Below are positions 52,762-63,965 of a stretch of 64,000 nucleotides of DNA, one piece after another. Source of the DNA: Sphingomonas sp. ATCC 31555 (GTDB lineage: Bacteria > Pseudomonadota > Alphaproteobacteria > Sphingomonadales > Sphingomonadaceae); NCBI RefSeq assembly GCF_000282895.1, contig NZ_ALBQ01000009.1:47121-111120 (forward strand), read 5' to 3'. Within the stretch, counting starts at the first letter, position 1. Each line of letters starts with the position of its first letter. Under the pieces are notes generated by a model. It saw nothing but the letters and a program-made list of their open reading frames with translations. It had not been told where the DNA came from and ran no database searches. Position numbers and translations under genes: made by a program.

Positions 52762-54771
52762 ATGAAATCAGCCTCTTCCTCACCTGCATCCGAACCCTCC
52801 GCGCTCAGCCAAGCGGTGCGGCTTGCGCAAGCGGGCGATCTTCTCGGCGCTCAAGCGCTGGCGGAGGCGGCGCTGGCGGGGAGCAGCGATGCGGCGCCGC
52901 TCCGGGCATTCCTAGGCATGGTCTGCGCTCGCCGTGGCGCGCTGGAGACGGCAGCGGTCCATCTGGCGGAAGCCGCGCAACTGCGGCCCGACGATGTGAC
53001 CATAGCCTGCAATCGCATCGCGATCGAAATCGATCGCGGTAACCATGCCGATGCACTCGATATCGCAACGATGGCGCGTGCCACGGCTGACCCCTCCCTG
53101 CGGATCGCGCGATATCGCGGTTTCCTGGCACAGTCCCTGTCGCGATTTGAGGAGGCGGTGGAAGCCTATGCATTCGTCATCGCGCGCGTGCCGAACGATG
53201 TCGATAGTCTCAACAATCTTGGCAATGCCCGCGCTGCCATCGGTGATCTGGATGGAGCAATCGCCGTCCTTGAACGTGCGGTCGCCACGGATCCTGCCGC
53301 GGCACCGACCCGGATCAACCTTGCGCTCACCTATCGCGCCGCTGGGCGGGGCGACGATGCGGAAACGACGTTGCGGGACGCGGCGCGTGATTTTCCGCAG
53401 GATGCCAGGCCGCTCCACGAACTCTATATCGTGTTGAAGGAGCAGGCCCGTCATGAGCCTGCCTTGGAAGCGCTGGAAGCTGCCGCGATACGCGACCCGG
53501 CCGACATGGCCATCCAGCTCAAGCTGGCGATTGAATACGGAATCATGATGGAAACGGAGAAGGCGGAACAGGCCTATCTCCGCGTCCTGGAGCATCGGCC
53601 AAATGAGCAACTCGCTTATCTCGGGCTCGCGATCCATTACGAACACCACAATCGGGGCGAGGACCTGGCCCCGCTTGCCGCTCGCGCGGAAGCGAACGGA
53701 ATCGACGCAGGGACTCGAGCGTTCCTGGCTGCGCTCGATCATCGTCGCGCTGATCGATTTCAGGAAGCGCTCGGCTGCCTGGAGCTTGTTCCAGCTGACA
53801 TAGAGCCCGAACGTACCGCACATTTGCGGGCGACGGTCCTGGATCGCCTGGGCCGGACGGACGAGGCTTTCTACTGGATTGAGGAAACCGGGCGGCGCCA
53901 TGCCGCGCATGAGTCGGCGCCGTTGCTGCGTGCGGAAGCGCTACGAACGCAGGTGCGCAGCGAAATTGGCAGAATGACGCCTGCGTGGGTGAACGGCTGG
54001 ACGCGGGATCCTGTGTTCGCAGGGCAGGATCCAGTCTTTCTCCTAGGCTTTCCGCGTTCCGGTACGACGTTACTGGACACGATCCTCATGGGCCATCCGG
54101 AGACGGTGGTACTGGAGGAAAAGCCAGCGCTGAACGTCGTGGAGGATGCTATCGGCGGAATGGATGCGCTGGCGGCGATGGACGAAGCAGCCATCGATGC
54201 AGCGCGCGCACACTATTTCTCGGAAGTGGCGCGGTACACCGCGCTGCCTTCAGGTCGGATGCTGGTCGATAAGTCGCCGCTCTATCTATACAAAGTGCCG
54301 TTGATCCGCCGGCTTTTCCCAAAAGCCCGGATCATCCTGGCGCTGCGCCACCCATGCGATGTGTTGCTGAGCTGCTTGATGAGCAACTTCCGGCTCAACC
54401 GAGCGATGTCCAATTTCCTGCGGCTGGAGGATGCTGCGGACTTTTATGATGCGAGCTTTGCGCACTGGGAGCGGGCGCAGCTGCTGTTCGACGTGCCGGT
54501 GCGGACGATCGTCTATGAGCGTCTGGTGCAAGACGTGGAAGCAGAAGTTCGCCCGCTTTTCGACTGGCTGGACCTTTCGTGGACGGCTGCGGCGCTTGAC
54601 CATCAACGGACCGCGCGCGAACGCGGCCTTATCACCACGGCAAGCTATTCGCAGGTGACGGAGCCCATCTATCAGCGGGCGGCGGGACGGTGGCATCGCT
54701 ACCGGGATCACCTTGCGCCGATCTTCCCGAAAATTGCGCCTTGGGTGACGAAATTCGGCTACAAGCTATAG
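52762..54771 (+). CDS. TPR-repeat sulfotransferase
   Basis: The 669-residue cytoplasmic protein (no signal peptide) has about ten tetratricopeptide repeats (about 15-380) followed by a PAPS-dependent sulfotransferase domain (about 420-660). The 5'-phosphosulfate loop GFPRSGTT is at about 429-436 and the 3'-phosphate-binding LALRHPCDVLLSCLM is at about 530. Such TPR-sulfotransferases commonly sit beside TonB receptors in sphingomonads and Caulobacter, but the acceptor is unknown. It lies just past the receptor's terminator. Confidence 0.9.
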   Translation: MKSASSSPASEPSALSQAVRLAQAGDLLGAQALAEAALAGSSDAAPLRAFLGMVCARRGALETAAVHLAEAAQLRPDDVTIACNRIAIEIDRGNHADALDIATMARATADPSLRIARYRGFLAQSLSRFEEAVEAYAFVIARVPNDVDSLNNLGNARAAIGDLDGAIAVLERAVATDPAAAPTRINLALTYRAAGRGDDAETTLRDAARDFPQDARPLHELYIVLKEQARHEPALEALEAAAIRDPADMAIQLKLAIEYGIMMETEKAEQAYLRVLEHRPNEQLAYLGLAIHYEHHNRGEDLAPLAARAEANGIDAGTRAFLAALDHRRADRFQEALGCLELVPADIEPERTAHLRATVLDRLGRTDEAFYWIEETGRRHAAHESAPLLRAEALRTQVRSEIGRMTPAWVNGWTRDPVFAGQDPVFLLGFPRSGTTLLDTILMGHPETVVLEEKPALNVVEDAIGGMDALAAMDEAAIDAARAHYFSEVARYTALPSGRMLVDKSPLYLYKVPLIRRLFPKARIILALRHPCDVLLSCLMSNFRLNRAMSNFLRLEDAADFYDASFAHWERAQLLFDVPVRTIVYERLVQDVEAEVRPLFDWLDLSWTAAALDHQRTARERGLITTASYSQVTEPIYQRAAGRWHRYRDHLAPIFPKIAPWVTKFGYKL

Positions 54772-54823
54772 CATACATCGGCAATTCGATCGATGCCTAG
54801 TGGGCAGAGCAGGAGGATTCGGC

Positions 54824-55117
54824 GTGAACAACAATCGTCTCGCTTGGGGGTGCGCTGCGCTGCTGGGGCTGCTGTGGATCGGGACGGCTACAGCGCAGCA
54901 GCAACCGGACCCGGCTACGAAACCGCCTGAGAAGTCATCGCGCGCTGCGCGCGATCCAAACGAGATGGTTTGTGTGAAGGAAGAGGTTCTGGGGAGCCGG
55001 CTGCAGACTCGCAAGGTCTGCCACACGCGCGCGCAATGGGCTGAACTTCGTCAAGCGGACCGTCAGAATATCGAGCGCGTGCAGACTGGAAGCTGCCAGC
55101 CGCAAGCAGGCTGCTGA
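54824..55117 (+). CDS. Small exported cysteine-containing protein (97 aa)
   Basis: Signal peptide (about 1-26, ending ATAQQQ), a Pro/Lys-rich spacer and a short domain MVCVKEEVLGSRLQTRKVCHTRAQWAEL with a final SCQPQAGC. The pattern CxxxxxxGSRL...VCxTxxxW recurs in many sphingomonad hypothetical proteins, sometimes several per genome; the two central cysteines probably pair. AGGAGG (54811-54816) supports the GTG at 54824. It is convergent with clpB. Confidence 0.78.
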   Translation: MNNNRLAWGCAALLGLLWIGTATAQQQPDPATKPPEKSSRAARDPNEMVCVKEEVLGSRLQTRKVCHTRAQWAELRQADRQNIERVQTGSCQPQAGC

Positions 55118-55171
55118 TCGTCTAGAGTACCGGGCGGGAGGAGGGGCGATGGCCGCCCCTCCTCCCGCAGA

Positions 55172-57751
<2,580 letters not shown>

Positions 57752-57779
57752 GCCTGATCCCTGTTCGCGTGTGACCAGC

Positions 57780-57807
57780 AGATAGTGTTGCAATTGGGCA
57801 ACACAAG
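57780..57807 (-). promoter_or_regulatory. Predicted RpoH heat-shock promoter of clpB with internal inverted repeat
   Basis: On the minus strand CTTG (57807-57804), an 18-base spacer and CTATCT (57785-57780) resemble the alphaproteobacterial RpoH consensus CTTG-N17/18-CYTAT. The spacer holds a perfect inverted repeat GTGTTGC-N6-GCAACAC (57785-57804), which could bind an additional regulator. Confidence 0.55.
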
Positions 57808-58017
57808 AGGGGCGAGATGCGTCATGGCTATCGTAGTGCGGCAGCGGTCGACAACGGGAAATCCGGACTTTTCCGAAGCGTAAATCCAAACGTCACGGAG
57901 ATGTCACGATGGAGTCCCGAGAATGAAGCGTTAACTATCGAATGTTGCAACGCGGCACGGCTAGCGGCGGCCCAGCACGGGCGAGGGGCCTGGTGCTTTC
58001 CCAAGGGGATCATGCGC

Positions 58018-60321
58018 ATGCGCATCCGTATGCTTGCCGCCGGGCTGCTCGCCGGCACGTCGCTGTTCACTGCCGGCGCGGCCTTCGCGCAGACGGCGCC
58101 CACCGCCACGCTGATCGACGACACCCAGCCGCAGAGCGGCGCCGACGACATCGTTGTGATCGGCAAGGGCGAGACCCGCCAGATCCAGACGCTGACTCAG
58201 GCCGACATCGCACTACTCGCGCCGGGCACCAGCCCGCTCAAGGCGATCGAGAAGCTGCCGGGCGTCAACTTCCAGGGCGCCGATCCGTTCGGCGCCTATG
58301 AATGGGCGCAGCGCGTGTCGATCCGCAGCTTCAACCAGAACCAGCTGGGCTTCACGCTGGACGGCGTCCCGCTCGGCGATGCCAGCTACGGCAACGTCAA
58401 CGGCCTGCACATCAGCCGCGCGATCATCAGCGAGAACATCGCCGAGACACGCGTGTCGCAGGGCTCGGGCGGGATCGATACCCAGGCGACCAACAATCTC
58501 GGCGGCACGCTCGAATTCCTGTCGAGCGACCCCAAGGAGAAGCTCGGCATCGACGTCAACGCCACCGGCGGCAGCGACAATTTCTGGCGCGTCTTCGGTC
58601 GGCTCGATTTCGGTGAGCTCACCCCGGGCGGCACCCGCGCCTATCTCTCCTACCTCCACTCGGATACCGACAAGTGGAAGGGCTGGGGTGCGCAGCGCAT
58701 CAACCAGGTCAATGGCAAGATCGTCACCCCGATCACGCCGGAGCTGCGCGCGGTCGGCACGTTCGACTTCTCCGATCGTCGCGAGAACGACTATCAGGAC
58801 ATGTCGCTCGATATGATCAAGCGTCTCGGCTACAACTGGGACAATATCTCGAACGACTATGCCAAGGCGATCCTGGTCTCGGACATCGGCGCCAACAACG
58901 GCTATACCGGCGTGACGCCGACCAATCCGGGTGCCGGCAAGGTGTATCCGGCGCCGTTCCTCAACCCGGACGACGCCTATTACAACGCCGCGGGCCTGCG
59001 CCGCGACTATCTCGCCTCGGCGGGCCTGGAGACGACCGGCGGCTCGGCGGTCCACGGCGTGCTGAAGGGCTATTTCCACAACAACCATGGCCAGGGCCTG
59101 TGGTACACGCCGTACGTCGCCTCGCCCAACGGCGTGCCGATGTCGCTGCGCACCACCGAATATGACATCCGCCGCGGCGGCGTGTTCGGCAATATCGGCA
59201 CCAAGCTCGGCTTTAACGACGTGACCGTCGGCGGGTGGTACGAGCGCAACGATTTCCGCCAGGCGCGCCGCTTCTACGCGCTGGACAGCCGCACCAACCC
59301 GGGCCGCGACAGCCTGACCTTCCAGAGCAACCCGTTCGCCACCCAGTGGTACTGGAAGTACCAGACCGACACCGTCCAGTATTTCGTGCAGGACAAGATC
59401 GAGCTGGGCGCGCTGACCGCGAATCTGGGCTGGAAGGGCTTCGCCGTCACCAACCATGCGACGCCGATCGTCGCGGGCGGGCTCGCCGGCGGCCGGATCA
59501 AGGTGACCGACTGGTTCCAGCCGCATGCCGGCCTCAACTACCGGGTGAACGACAATGCCGAGCTGTTCGCCGGCTTCACCCAGGTGACCCGCGCCTTCGT
59601 GTCGGCGGCGACCAGCGGCCCGTTCGCGACGACCCAGGCCGGCTTCAACGCGCTCAACAGCGGTGCGACCAAGCTCAAGCCCGAAGCATCGGACACCTAT
59701 GAAGTCGGCGGCCGCTATCGGAGCGGCATCTTCACCGGCTCGCTGGCTGGGTATTACGTCAACTTCCGCAACCGCCTGCTGGCGGTGACGACCAGCGCCG
59801 GCATCGTCGGCAACCCGGCGATCCTGCAGAATGTCGGCGATGCGCGCTCGATCGGCGTCGAGGCGACTGGCGACGTGCGCCTGCCGATGGGCTTCGGGCT
59901 GTTCGCCTCGTACAGCTACAACGACTCGACCTATCGCGACGATGTCCGCACCGCCACGGCGGTGATCCCCACCAAGGGTAAGACAGTGGTGGATTCGCCC
60001 AAGCACATGCTGAAGGGCGAAGTTACCTGGTCGGGCCAGGGCTTCAACGCCCGCGTCGGCGCGAACTACATGAGCAAGCGCTACTTCACCTATACCAACG
60101 ACCAGTTCGTGGACGGCCGCGTGGTGGTGGATGCGACGCTCGGCTACGCGTTCGACCTGGGCGGCCGGAAGCTCGAACTGCAGGGCAACGTCACCAACCT
60201 GTTCGACAAGAAGTACATCTCGACGATCGGTACCAACGGGTTCGGCAACAGCGGCGACAACCAGACGCTGATGGTCGGCGCGCCGCAGCAGTTCTTTCTG
60301 ACGCTGAAGGTCGGGATCTAA
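58018..60321 (+). CDS. TonB-dependent outer-membrane receptor (767 aa)
   Basis: Signal peptide (about 1-24, ending AFAQ), a TonB-box-like DDIVVIGKGE, plug domain (about 50-170, with RVSIRSFNQNQLGFTLDGVPLGD and SGGIDTQATNNLGGTL) and a barrel. The class resembles siderophore or vitamin receptors in size. The start could be ATG 58012 or 58018; AAGGGG (58003-58008) spaces better with 58018. It is divergent from clpB and followed by a terminator and a 94-bp repeat. Confidence 0.92.
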   Translation: MRIRMLAAGLLAGTSLFTAGAAFAQTAPTATLIDDTQPQSGADDIVVIGKGETRQIQTLTQADIALLAPGTSPLKAIEKLPGVNFQGADPFGAYEWAQRVSIRSFNQNQLGFTLDGVPLGDASYGNVNGLHISRAIISENIAETRVSQGSGGIDTQATNNLGGTLEFLSSDPKEKLGIDVNATGGSDNFWRVFGRLDFGELTPGGTRAYLSYLHSDTDKWKGWGAQRINQVNGKIVTPITPELRAVGTFDFSDRRENDYQDMSLDMIKRLGYNWDNISNDYAKAILVSDIGANNGYTGVTPTNPGAGKVYPAPFLNPDDAYYNAAGLRRDYLASAGLETTGGSAVHGVLKGYFHNNHGQGLWYTPYVASPNGVPMSLRTTEYDIRRGGVFGNIGTKLGFNDVTVGGWYERNDFRQARRFYALDSRTNPGRDSLTFQSNPFATQWYWKYQTDTVQYFVQDKIELGALTANLGWKGFAVTNHATPIVAGGLAGGRIKVTDWFQPHAGLNYRVNDNAELFAGFTQVTRAFVSAATSGPFATTQAGFNALNSGATKLKPEASDTYEVGGRYRSGIFTGSLAGYYVNFRNRLLAVTTSAGIVGNPAILQNVGDARSIGVEATGDVRLPMGFGLFASYSYNDSTYRDDVRTATAVIPTKGKTVVDSPKHMLKGEVTWSGQGFNARVGANYMSKRYFTYTNDQFVDGRVVVDATLGYAFDLGGRKLELQGNVTNLFDKKYISTIGTNGFGNSGDNQTLMVGAPQQFFLTLKVGI

Positions 60322-60340
60322 TCGCTGCCGGGAGAGGATG

Positions 60341-60379
60341 AAGAAGGGCGGGGCACCACGTGCTCCGCCCTTCTTTGCC
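60341..60379 (+). terminator. Rho-independent terminator of the third TonB receptor
   Basis: AAGAAGGGCGGGG pairs with CTCCGCCCTTCTT across a short CACCACGTG loop and is followed by TGCCTTTG. The stem begins 19 bases after the stop. Confidence 0.85.
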
Positions 60380-60382
60380 TTT

Positions 60383-60476
60383 GTCATCCCGGCGAAAGCG
60401 GGGATCCAGTCGCCTCTCGGCTTCAGCAAGAGCCGCAACGTTGCCCCCAATGGATCCCGGCTATCGCCGGGATGAC
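60383..60476. repeat. 94-bp palindromic repeat, copy 2
   Basis: GTCATCCCGGCGAAAGC at one end mirrors GATCCCGGCTATCGCCGGGATGAC at the other, making a long hairpin. Length and interior match the copy at 22465-22558. It begins a few bases after the TonB receptor's terminator. Confidence 0.87.
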
Positions 60477-60487
60477 GGTGCAAGGTT

Positions 60488-60715
60488 TCAGCTGGCGACG
60501 ATCGGATAGGTGATCCGCAGCTCGTCGAGCAGCTTCTCCACCGCCGCGACGTCGCCCGCCGCCCCGCTGGGGGCCAGCGACCAGTTGCAATGCGGGTGCG
60601 TCTCGGCGTCATAGACGCGCACCTTGCCCAGCACCGTTTTCCAACGGCGCACGGTTCCGCCGTGGCGGCGGACGAGTTGGGCGACGATACGATCGATCAG
60701 GTCTGCTGCGGTCAT
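60488..60715 (-). CDS. Small conserved hypothetical protein (75 aa)
   Basis: The protein reads MTAADLIDRIVAQLVRRHGG...RRWKTVLGKVRVYD and ends PHCNWSLAPSGAAGDVAAVEKLLDELRITYPIVAS. It has one Cys and His (HPHCNW). I recall similar small proteins in sphingomonads but know no function. Its ATG overlaps the aldo/keto reductase stop by one base (TGATG), so the two are cotranslated. Confidence 0.75.
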   Translation of the reverse strand: MTAADLIDRIVAQLVRRHGGTVRRWKTVLGKVRVYDAETHPHCNWSLAPSGAAGDVAAVEKLLDELRITYPIVAS

Positions 60716-61665
60716 CAGGCCCCGGCGGCAGTCAGGCGATCGAGCTGGTCGCGGCTGAGTTCGAGATCCCAGGCTCCGATCAACTCGTCGAGCTGCTCCA
60801 CGCTGGTGGCGCTGGCGATCGGCGCGGTGATACCGTCCTGCGCCGTCACCCAGGCGAGGGCAATCTGGGCCAGGCTGGCGCCGGTCTCCGCTGCAACCGC
60901 ATCCATCGCCGCCAGCACCGGGCCGCCCCTGCCGGCGAGCAGCTTGGCCATGCCGGCGCCGCGCACGCTCTTACCCAGGTCGGCCTCGCTGCGGTACTTG
61001 CCGGTTAGGAAGCCCGAGGCGAGCCCGTAATAGGGAACCACCCCGATATTCTGGGTGATGCACAGATCCTGCAACTCGCCTTCGAACTTGTGCCGGCGGA
61101 CCAGATTATATTCAGGCTGGAGCACGCGAATATGCGGCAGGCCTTCCCTGGCGGCAATGTCGAGCGCCGACTTCAGCCGCATCGCATGGAAGTTGGAAGC
61201 GCCTAGCACGCGGATCTTGCCGGCATCGAGCAGCGTGCCGAATGCGGCGAGATACTCCTCCTGCGGCACGCTCTCATCATCCTGGTGCGCGAAGTAGACG
61301 TCGATCGTCTCCACGCCGAGCCGCCGGAGCGAGGCCTCGGCCGCGGCGGCGATGCGAGCGGGCGCCAGCTTTTCGCCGCCATCGCCCGGTAGCATGCCCA
61401 CCTTGGTGGCGATCAGCACCTGGTCGCGTTTGCCGGACGTGCGCAGCCATTCGCCGATCAGGCTTTCCGATTCGCCACCGCTATGGCCAGAGACCCAGGC
61501 CGAATAGACGTCGGCGGTGTCGATCATCACCCCGCCGCGCTCGGCGAAGCGATCGAGGATCCGAAAGCCCCTCGCCTTGTCGACGGTCCAGCCGAAGACG
61601 TTGCCTCCGAGAACCAGCGGCGAGATATCCAGGCCCGAGGCGCCCAGCGGGCGAAGATGCGGCAT
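60715..61665 (-). CDS. Aldo/keto reductase
   Basis: The 316-residue NADPH-dependent TIM-barrel oxidoreductase has the catalytic tetrad visible as Asp in MIDTADVY, Tyr in VYSAW, Lys in ATKVGML and His in YFAHQDDE. The family also has the SASNFHAM-like GASNFHAMRLKSAL and late cofactor segment. The substrate is unknown. GGAG lies 7 bases before the ATG at 61665; the longer frame to 61698 is unlikely. Confidence 0.92.
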   Translation of the reverse strand: MPHLRPLGASGLDISPLVLGGNVFGWTVDKARGFRILDRFAERGGVMIDTADVYSAWVSGHSGGESESLIGEWLRTSGKRDQVLIATKVGMLPGDGGEKLAPARIAAAAEASLRRLGVETIDVYFAHQDDESVPQEEYLAAFGTLLDAGKIRVLGASNFHAMRLKSALDIAAREGLPHIRVLQPEYNLVRRHKFEGELQDLCITQNIGVVPYYGLASGFLTGKYRSEADLGKSVRGAGMAKLLAGRGGPVLAAMDAVAAETGASLAQIALAWVTAQDGITAPIASATSVEQLDELIGAWDLELSRDQLDRLTAAGA

Positions 61666-61703
61666 GGCGATGCTCCGAGAAGAGGGAAGGCTGCACAAAC
61701 GCC

Positions 61704-61937
61704 TTAGTCGACGATCTCGTTGCCAATGGTCGTCGCATTGGTGGCATAGGCGTTCTCGGCATCGGTGAAGGCAGCATCTTCGGCCGCGTTCACGTCTGCC
61801 ACCGCTTCGCCCATCGTGTTGCTGTCGCCAACCATTGCCTCATTGGCTTCTGCGGCTTCGTTCTGCGCGTTGCCGCCACAGGCGGAAAGGCCGGCAAGGG
61901 CAAACGCGGCGACGGGGAGGAGGAGAAGCTTGCGCAT
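61704..61937 (-). CDS. Small putative lipoprotein (77 aa)
   Basis: A signal peptide with lipobox LSAC (Cys20) is followed by an acidic Asn/Ala/Glu-rich tail (ANEAMVGDSNTMGEAVADVNAAEDAAF) with no recognised domain. Such tails occur in abundant small outer-membrane lipoproteins. AAGGAA lies 9 bases before the ATG at 61937. It is divergent from the ArsR-methyltransferase gene. Confidence 0.75.
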   Translation of the reverse strand: MRKLLLLPVAAFALAGLSACGGNAQNEAAEANEAMVGDSNTMGEAVADVNAAEDAAFTDAENAYATNATTIGNEIVD

Positions 61938-62013
61938 GGATGTGGGTTCCTTCACGGGGAGAGGTGTCGGGGCTAGCCACAGGCGCAAACGCACGCAACC
62001 GCGCAGCGATGCG

Positions 62014-62042
62014 TTGACCTGATATAAAGATATCTTTATATC
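62014..62042 (+). promoter_or_regulatory. Promoter overlapped by a 22-bp perfect palindrome, operator of the ArsR gene
   Basis: TTGACC (62014-62019), a 17-base spacer and TATATC (62037-62042) form a good promoter. The palindrome GATATAAAGAT plus its exact reverse complement (62021-62042) covers the spacer and the -10 element. A dimeric regulator bound here would block RNA polymerase. The start point would be near 62049, six bases before the ATG, so the message is almost leaderless. Confidence 0.75.
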
Positions 62043-62054
62043 TATAAGCCGCCC

Positions 62055-63005
62055 ATGACAGAGCCCCTCACCATCTTCCGCGCGCTCGCGGATTCGACCC
62101 GGCTGCGGATCGTCGCATTGTTGCGGGCCATGGAATTGAGCGTGGGCGAGTTGGCGCAGGTGCTGGGGCAAAGCCAGCCGCGGGTTTCGCGTCATGTGAA
62201 AATCCTCTGCGACGCCGGCGTGGTTGAGCGGCGCAAGGAAGGCAGCTGGGTGTTCGTGGCGCTGGGCCGGCGGGGGATCACGGCGCCGGTGCTTGCAGCG
62301 CTGGACGCCTGGGAACTGGCGGGCGATCCCTGGGTAATCGCCGACCAGGCCCGGCTCGCGGCGGTGCGTGCCGATCGTGCCGCGGCTGCCGAGGCATGGT
62401 TTGAGGCGAATGCCGATCAATGGGATGCGATCCGTTCGCTGCACGTCGCGGACAGCGAAGTCGAAGCCGCGATGGCGATCGCGTTGGGTGAAGGCTCACT
62501 CGGCAGCCTGGTCGACATCGGCACGGGCACGGGGCGGATGCTCGAGTTGTTCGGGCCGCGATCGGCCCAGGCGCTGGGCATCGATCGCTCGTCCGAAATG
62601 CTGCGGCTAGCGCGTGCCAAGCTGGCGGATCTTGCTCATGCCGAGTTACGCCAGGCCGATCTCTATGCGTTGCCGCTGGCGGACGGGACCGCAGATACTG
62701 CTATATTGCATCATGTGCTCCACTTCGCGCAGCAACCGGCAGCGGCGATCGGCGAGGCAGCACGGGTGCTCGGCCCCGGCGGGCGGCTGCTGATCGTCGA
62801 TTTCGCGCCGCACGAGCGCGAGGAACTGCGCACCCGCGATGCGCATGCGCGACTGGGATTTTCGGACGAGCAGATGCTCGGCTGGTTCGATCGCGCCGGG
62901 CTCGCCCCGGTGCAGGTGCAGACGCTGGAAGGCGGTGCGCTGACGGTGAAATTATGGCTCGGTCGCAAGACCGGGGGGAGCGGGGAAAAGGTGAAGGCGG
63001 CATGA
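62055..63005 (+). CDS. ArsR-family regulator fused to a SAM-dependent methyltransferase
   Basis: The 316-residue protein combines an ArsR winged-helix domain (about 1-95; ADSTRLRIVALLRAMELSVGELAQ, then QSQPRVSRHVKIL) with a class I methyltransferase domain (about 130-290; LVDIGTGTGRMLELFG and a late LGPGGRLLIVDFAPHE). No arsenic-type cysteine pair is seen. In Proteobacteria ArsR regulators of this kind (SahR-like) control methionine-cycle genes. It overlaps metF by four bases, supporting that role. Binding of SAM or SAH by the fused domain is inference. Confidence 0.9.
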   Translation: MTEPLTIFRALADSTRLRIVALLRAMELSVGELAQVLGQSQPRVSRHVKILCDAGVVERRKEGSWVFVALGRRGITAPVLAALDAWELAGDPWVIADQARLAAVRADRAAAAEAWFEANADQWDAIRSLHVADSEVEAAMAIALGEGSLGSLVDIGTGTGRMLELFGPRSAQALGIDRSSEMLRLARAKLADLAHAELRQADLYALPLADGTADTAILHHVLHFAQQPAAAIGEAARVLGPGGRLLIVDFAPHEREELRTRDAHARLGFSDEQMLGWFDRAGLAPVQVQTLEGGALTVKLWLGRKTGGSGEKVKAA

Positions 63006-63919
63006 GTATCGTAGACCCCATGGCACCGCCCCTGTTCGCCGACGTGGCGGGCGATGTGGCGGTGAGCTTCGAATTCTTCCCGCCCAAGACCGAGAAGATG
63101 GAAGAGACGCTTTGGGCCTCGATCGAGACGCTGTCGCCGCTCGGGCCGCGTTTCGTGAGCGTCACCTATGGCGCCGGCGGCACGACGCGCGAGCGCACCC
63201 ACGCCACGGTCTCGAAGATCGCGCGCGAGACGCCGCTGGCCGCCGCCGCGCATCTCACCTGCGTCGAGGCGACGCGCGAGGAGATCGACCAGATCGCCGA
63301 GGAATATTGGGCGGCGGGCGTGCGGCATATCGTGGCCCTTCGCGGCGATCCGCCCCGCGCCGGCGAGAAGTACCGCACCCATCCCGGCGGCTATGAGAAT
63401 GCGGCGGACCTGGTCGCGGGCCTGCGCCGGCTGCATCCGTTCGAGATTTCGGTGAGCGCCTATCCCGAATGCCATCCGGATTCGCCGAGCCCCGAGGCCG
63501 ATCTCGACAATCTCAAGCGCAAGATCGATGCCGGTGCCAACCGCGCGATCACCCAGTTCTTCTTCGAGGCCGAGACCTTCCTGCGCTTCCGCGACCGCGC
63601 GGCGGCGGCGGGGATCGATGCCGAGATCGTGCCGGGCATCATGCCGGTGATGAACTATGCCAGCGTGGTGAAGATGTCCGCCATGTGCGGCACCGACGTG
63701 CCGGCCTGGATGGAGAAGCTGTTCGAGGGGCTCGACGAGCACCCGGGCGCGCGGCAGCTGGTCGCGGCGACGCTGGCGGCGGAACTCTGCCGCAAGCTCT
63801 ATGCGGGCGGCGTGCGGCAGTTCCACTTCTACACGCTCAACCGCGCCGAACTGAGCTACGCGATCTGCCACCTGCTGGGCCTGCGCCCGCGGCAACAGGC
63901 GGCGGTGGCGGCGGCCTGA
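63002..63919 (+). CDS. metF: Methylenetetrahydrofolate reductase
   Basis: The 305-residue FAD enzyme reduces 5,10-methylene-THF to 5-methyl-THF for methionine synthesis. The motifs VSFEFFPPKTEKMEETLW, the VTYGAGGTTRERTH folate/FAD region, ALRGDPP and the late FHFYTLNRAEL are all present. ATG at 63002 overlaps the regulator stop (ATGA), so metF is translated with its presumed controller. metH may follow just outside the window. Confidence 0.96.
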   Translation: MSIVDPMAPPLFADVAGDVAVSFEFFPPKTEKMEETLWASIETLSPLGPRFVSVTYGAGGTTRERTHATVSKIARETPLAAAAHLTCVEATREEIDQIAEEYWAAGVRHIVALRGDPPRAGEKYRTHPGGYENAADLVAGLRRLHPFEISVSAYPECHPDSPSPEADLDNLKRKIDAGANRAITQFFFEAETFLRFRDRAAAAGIDAEIVPGIMPVMNYASVVKMSAMCGTDVPAWMEKLFEGLDEHPGARQLVAATLAAELCRKLYAGGVRQFHFYTLNRAELSYAICHLLGLRPRQQAAVAAA

Positions 63920-63931
63920 CCCAACTTCATT

Positions 63932-63953
63932 CCCCTTCCGCTTGCGGGAGGGG
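63932..63953. repeat. GC-rich palindromic element after metF
   Basis: CCCCTTCCGC-TT-GCGGGAGGGG forms a hairpin with one mismatch, 13 bases after the metF stop. CCCCTCCCGCTTGCGGGAGG-type elements are common intergenic palindromes in sphingomonads. It may act as a 3' end structure for metF. Confidence 0.6.
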
Positions 63954-63965
63954 CTAGGGGAGGGG

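Noticed and set aside
58213..60612. 799-codon minus-strand open frame opposite the third TonB receptor
   Set aside because: Antisense shadow of a clear receptor; it also runs through the palindromic repeat and terminator.
62020..62054. SAM or SAH riboswitch upstream of the metF operon
   Set aside because: The predicted leader is about six bases long and the palindrome lies in the promoter, so control is more likely at DNA level.
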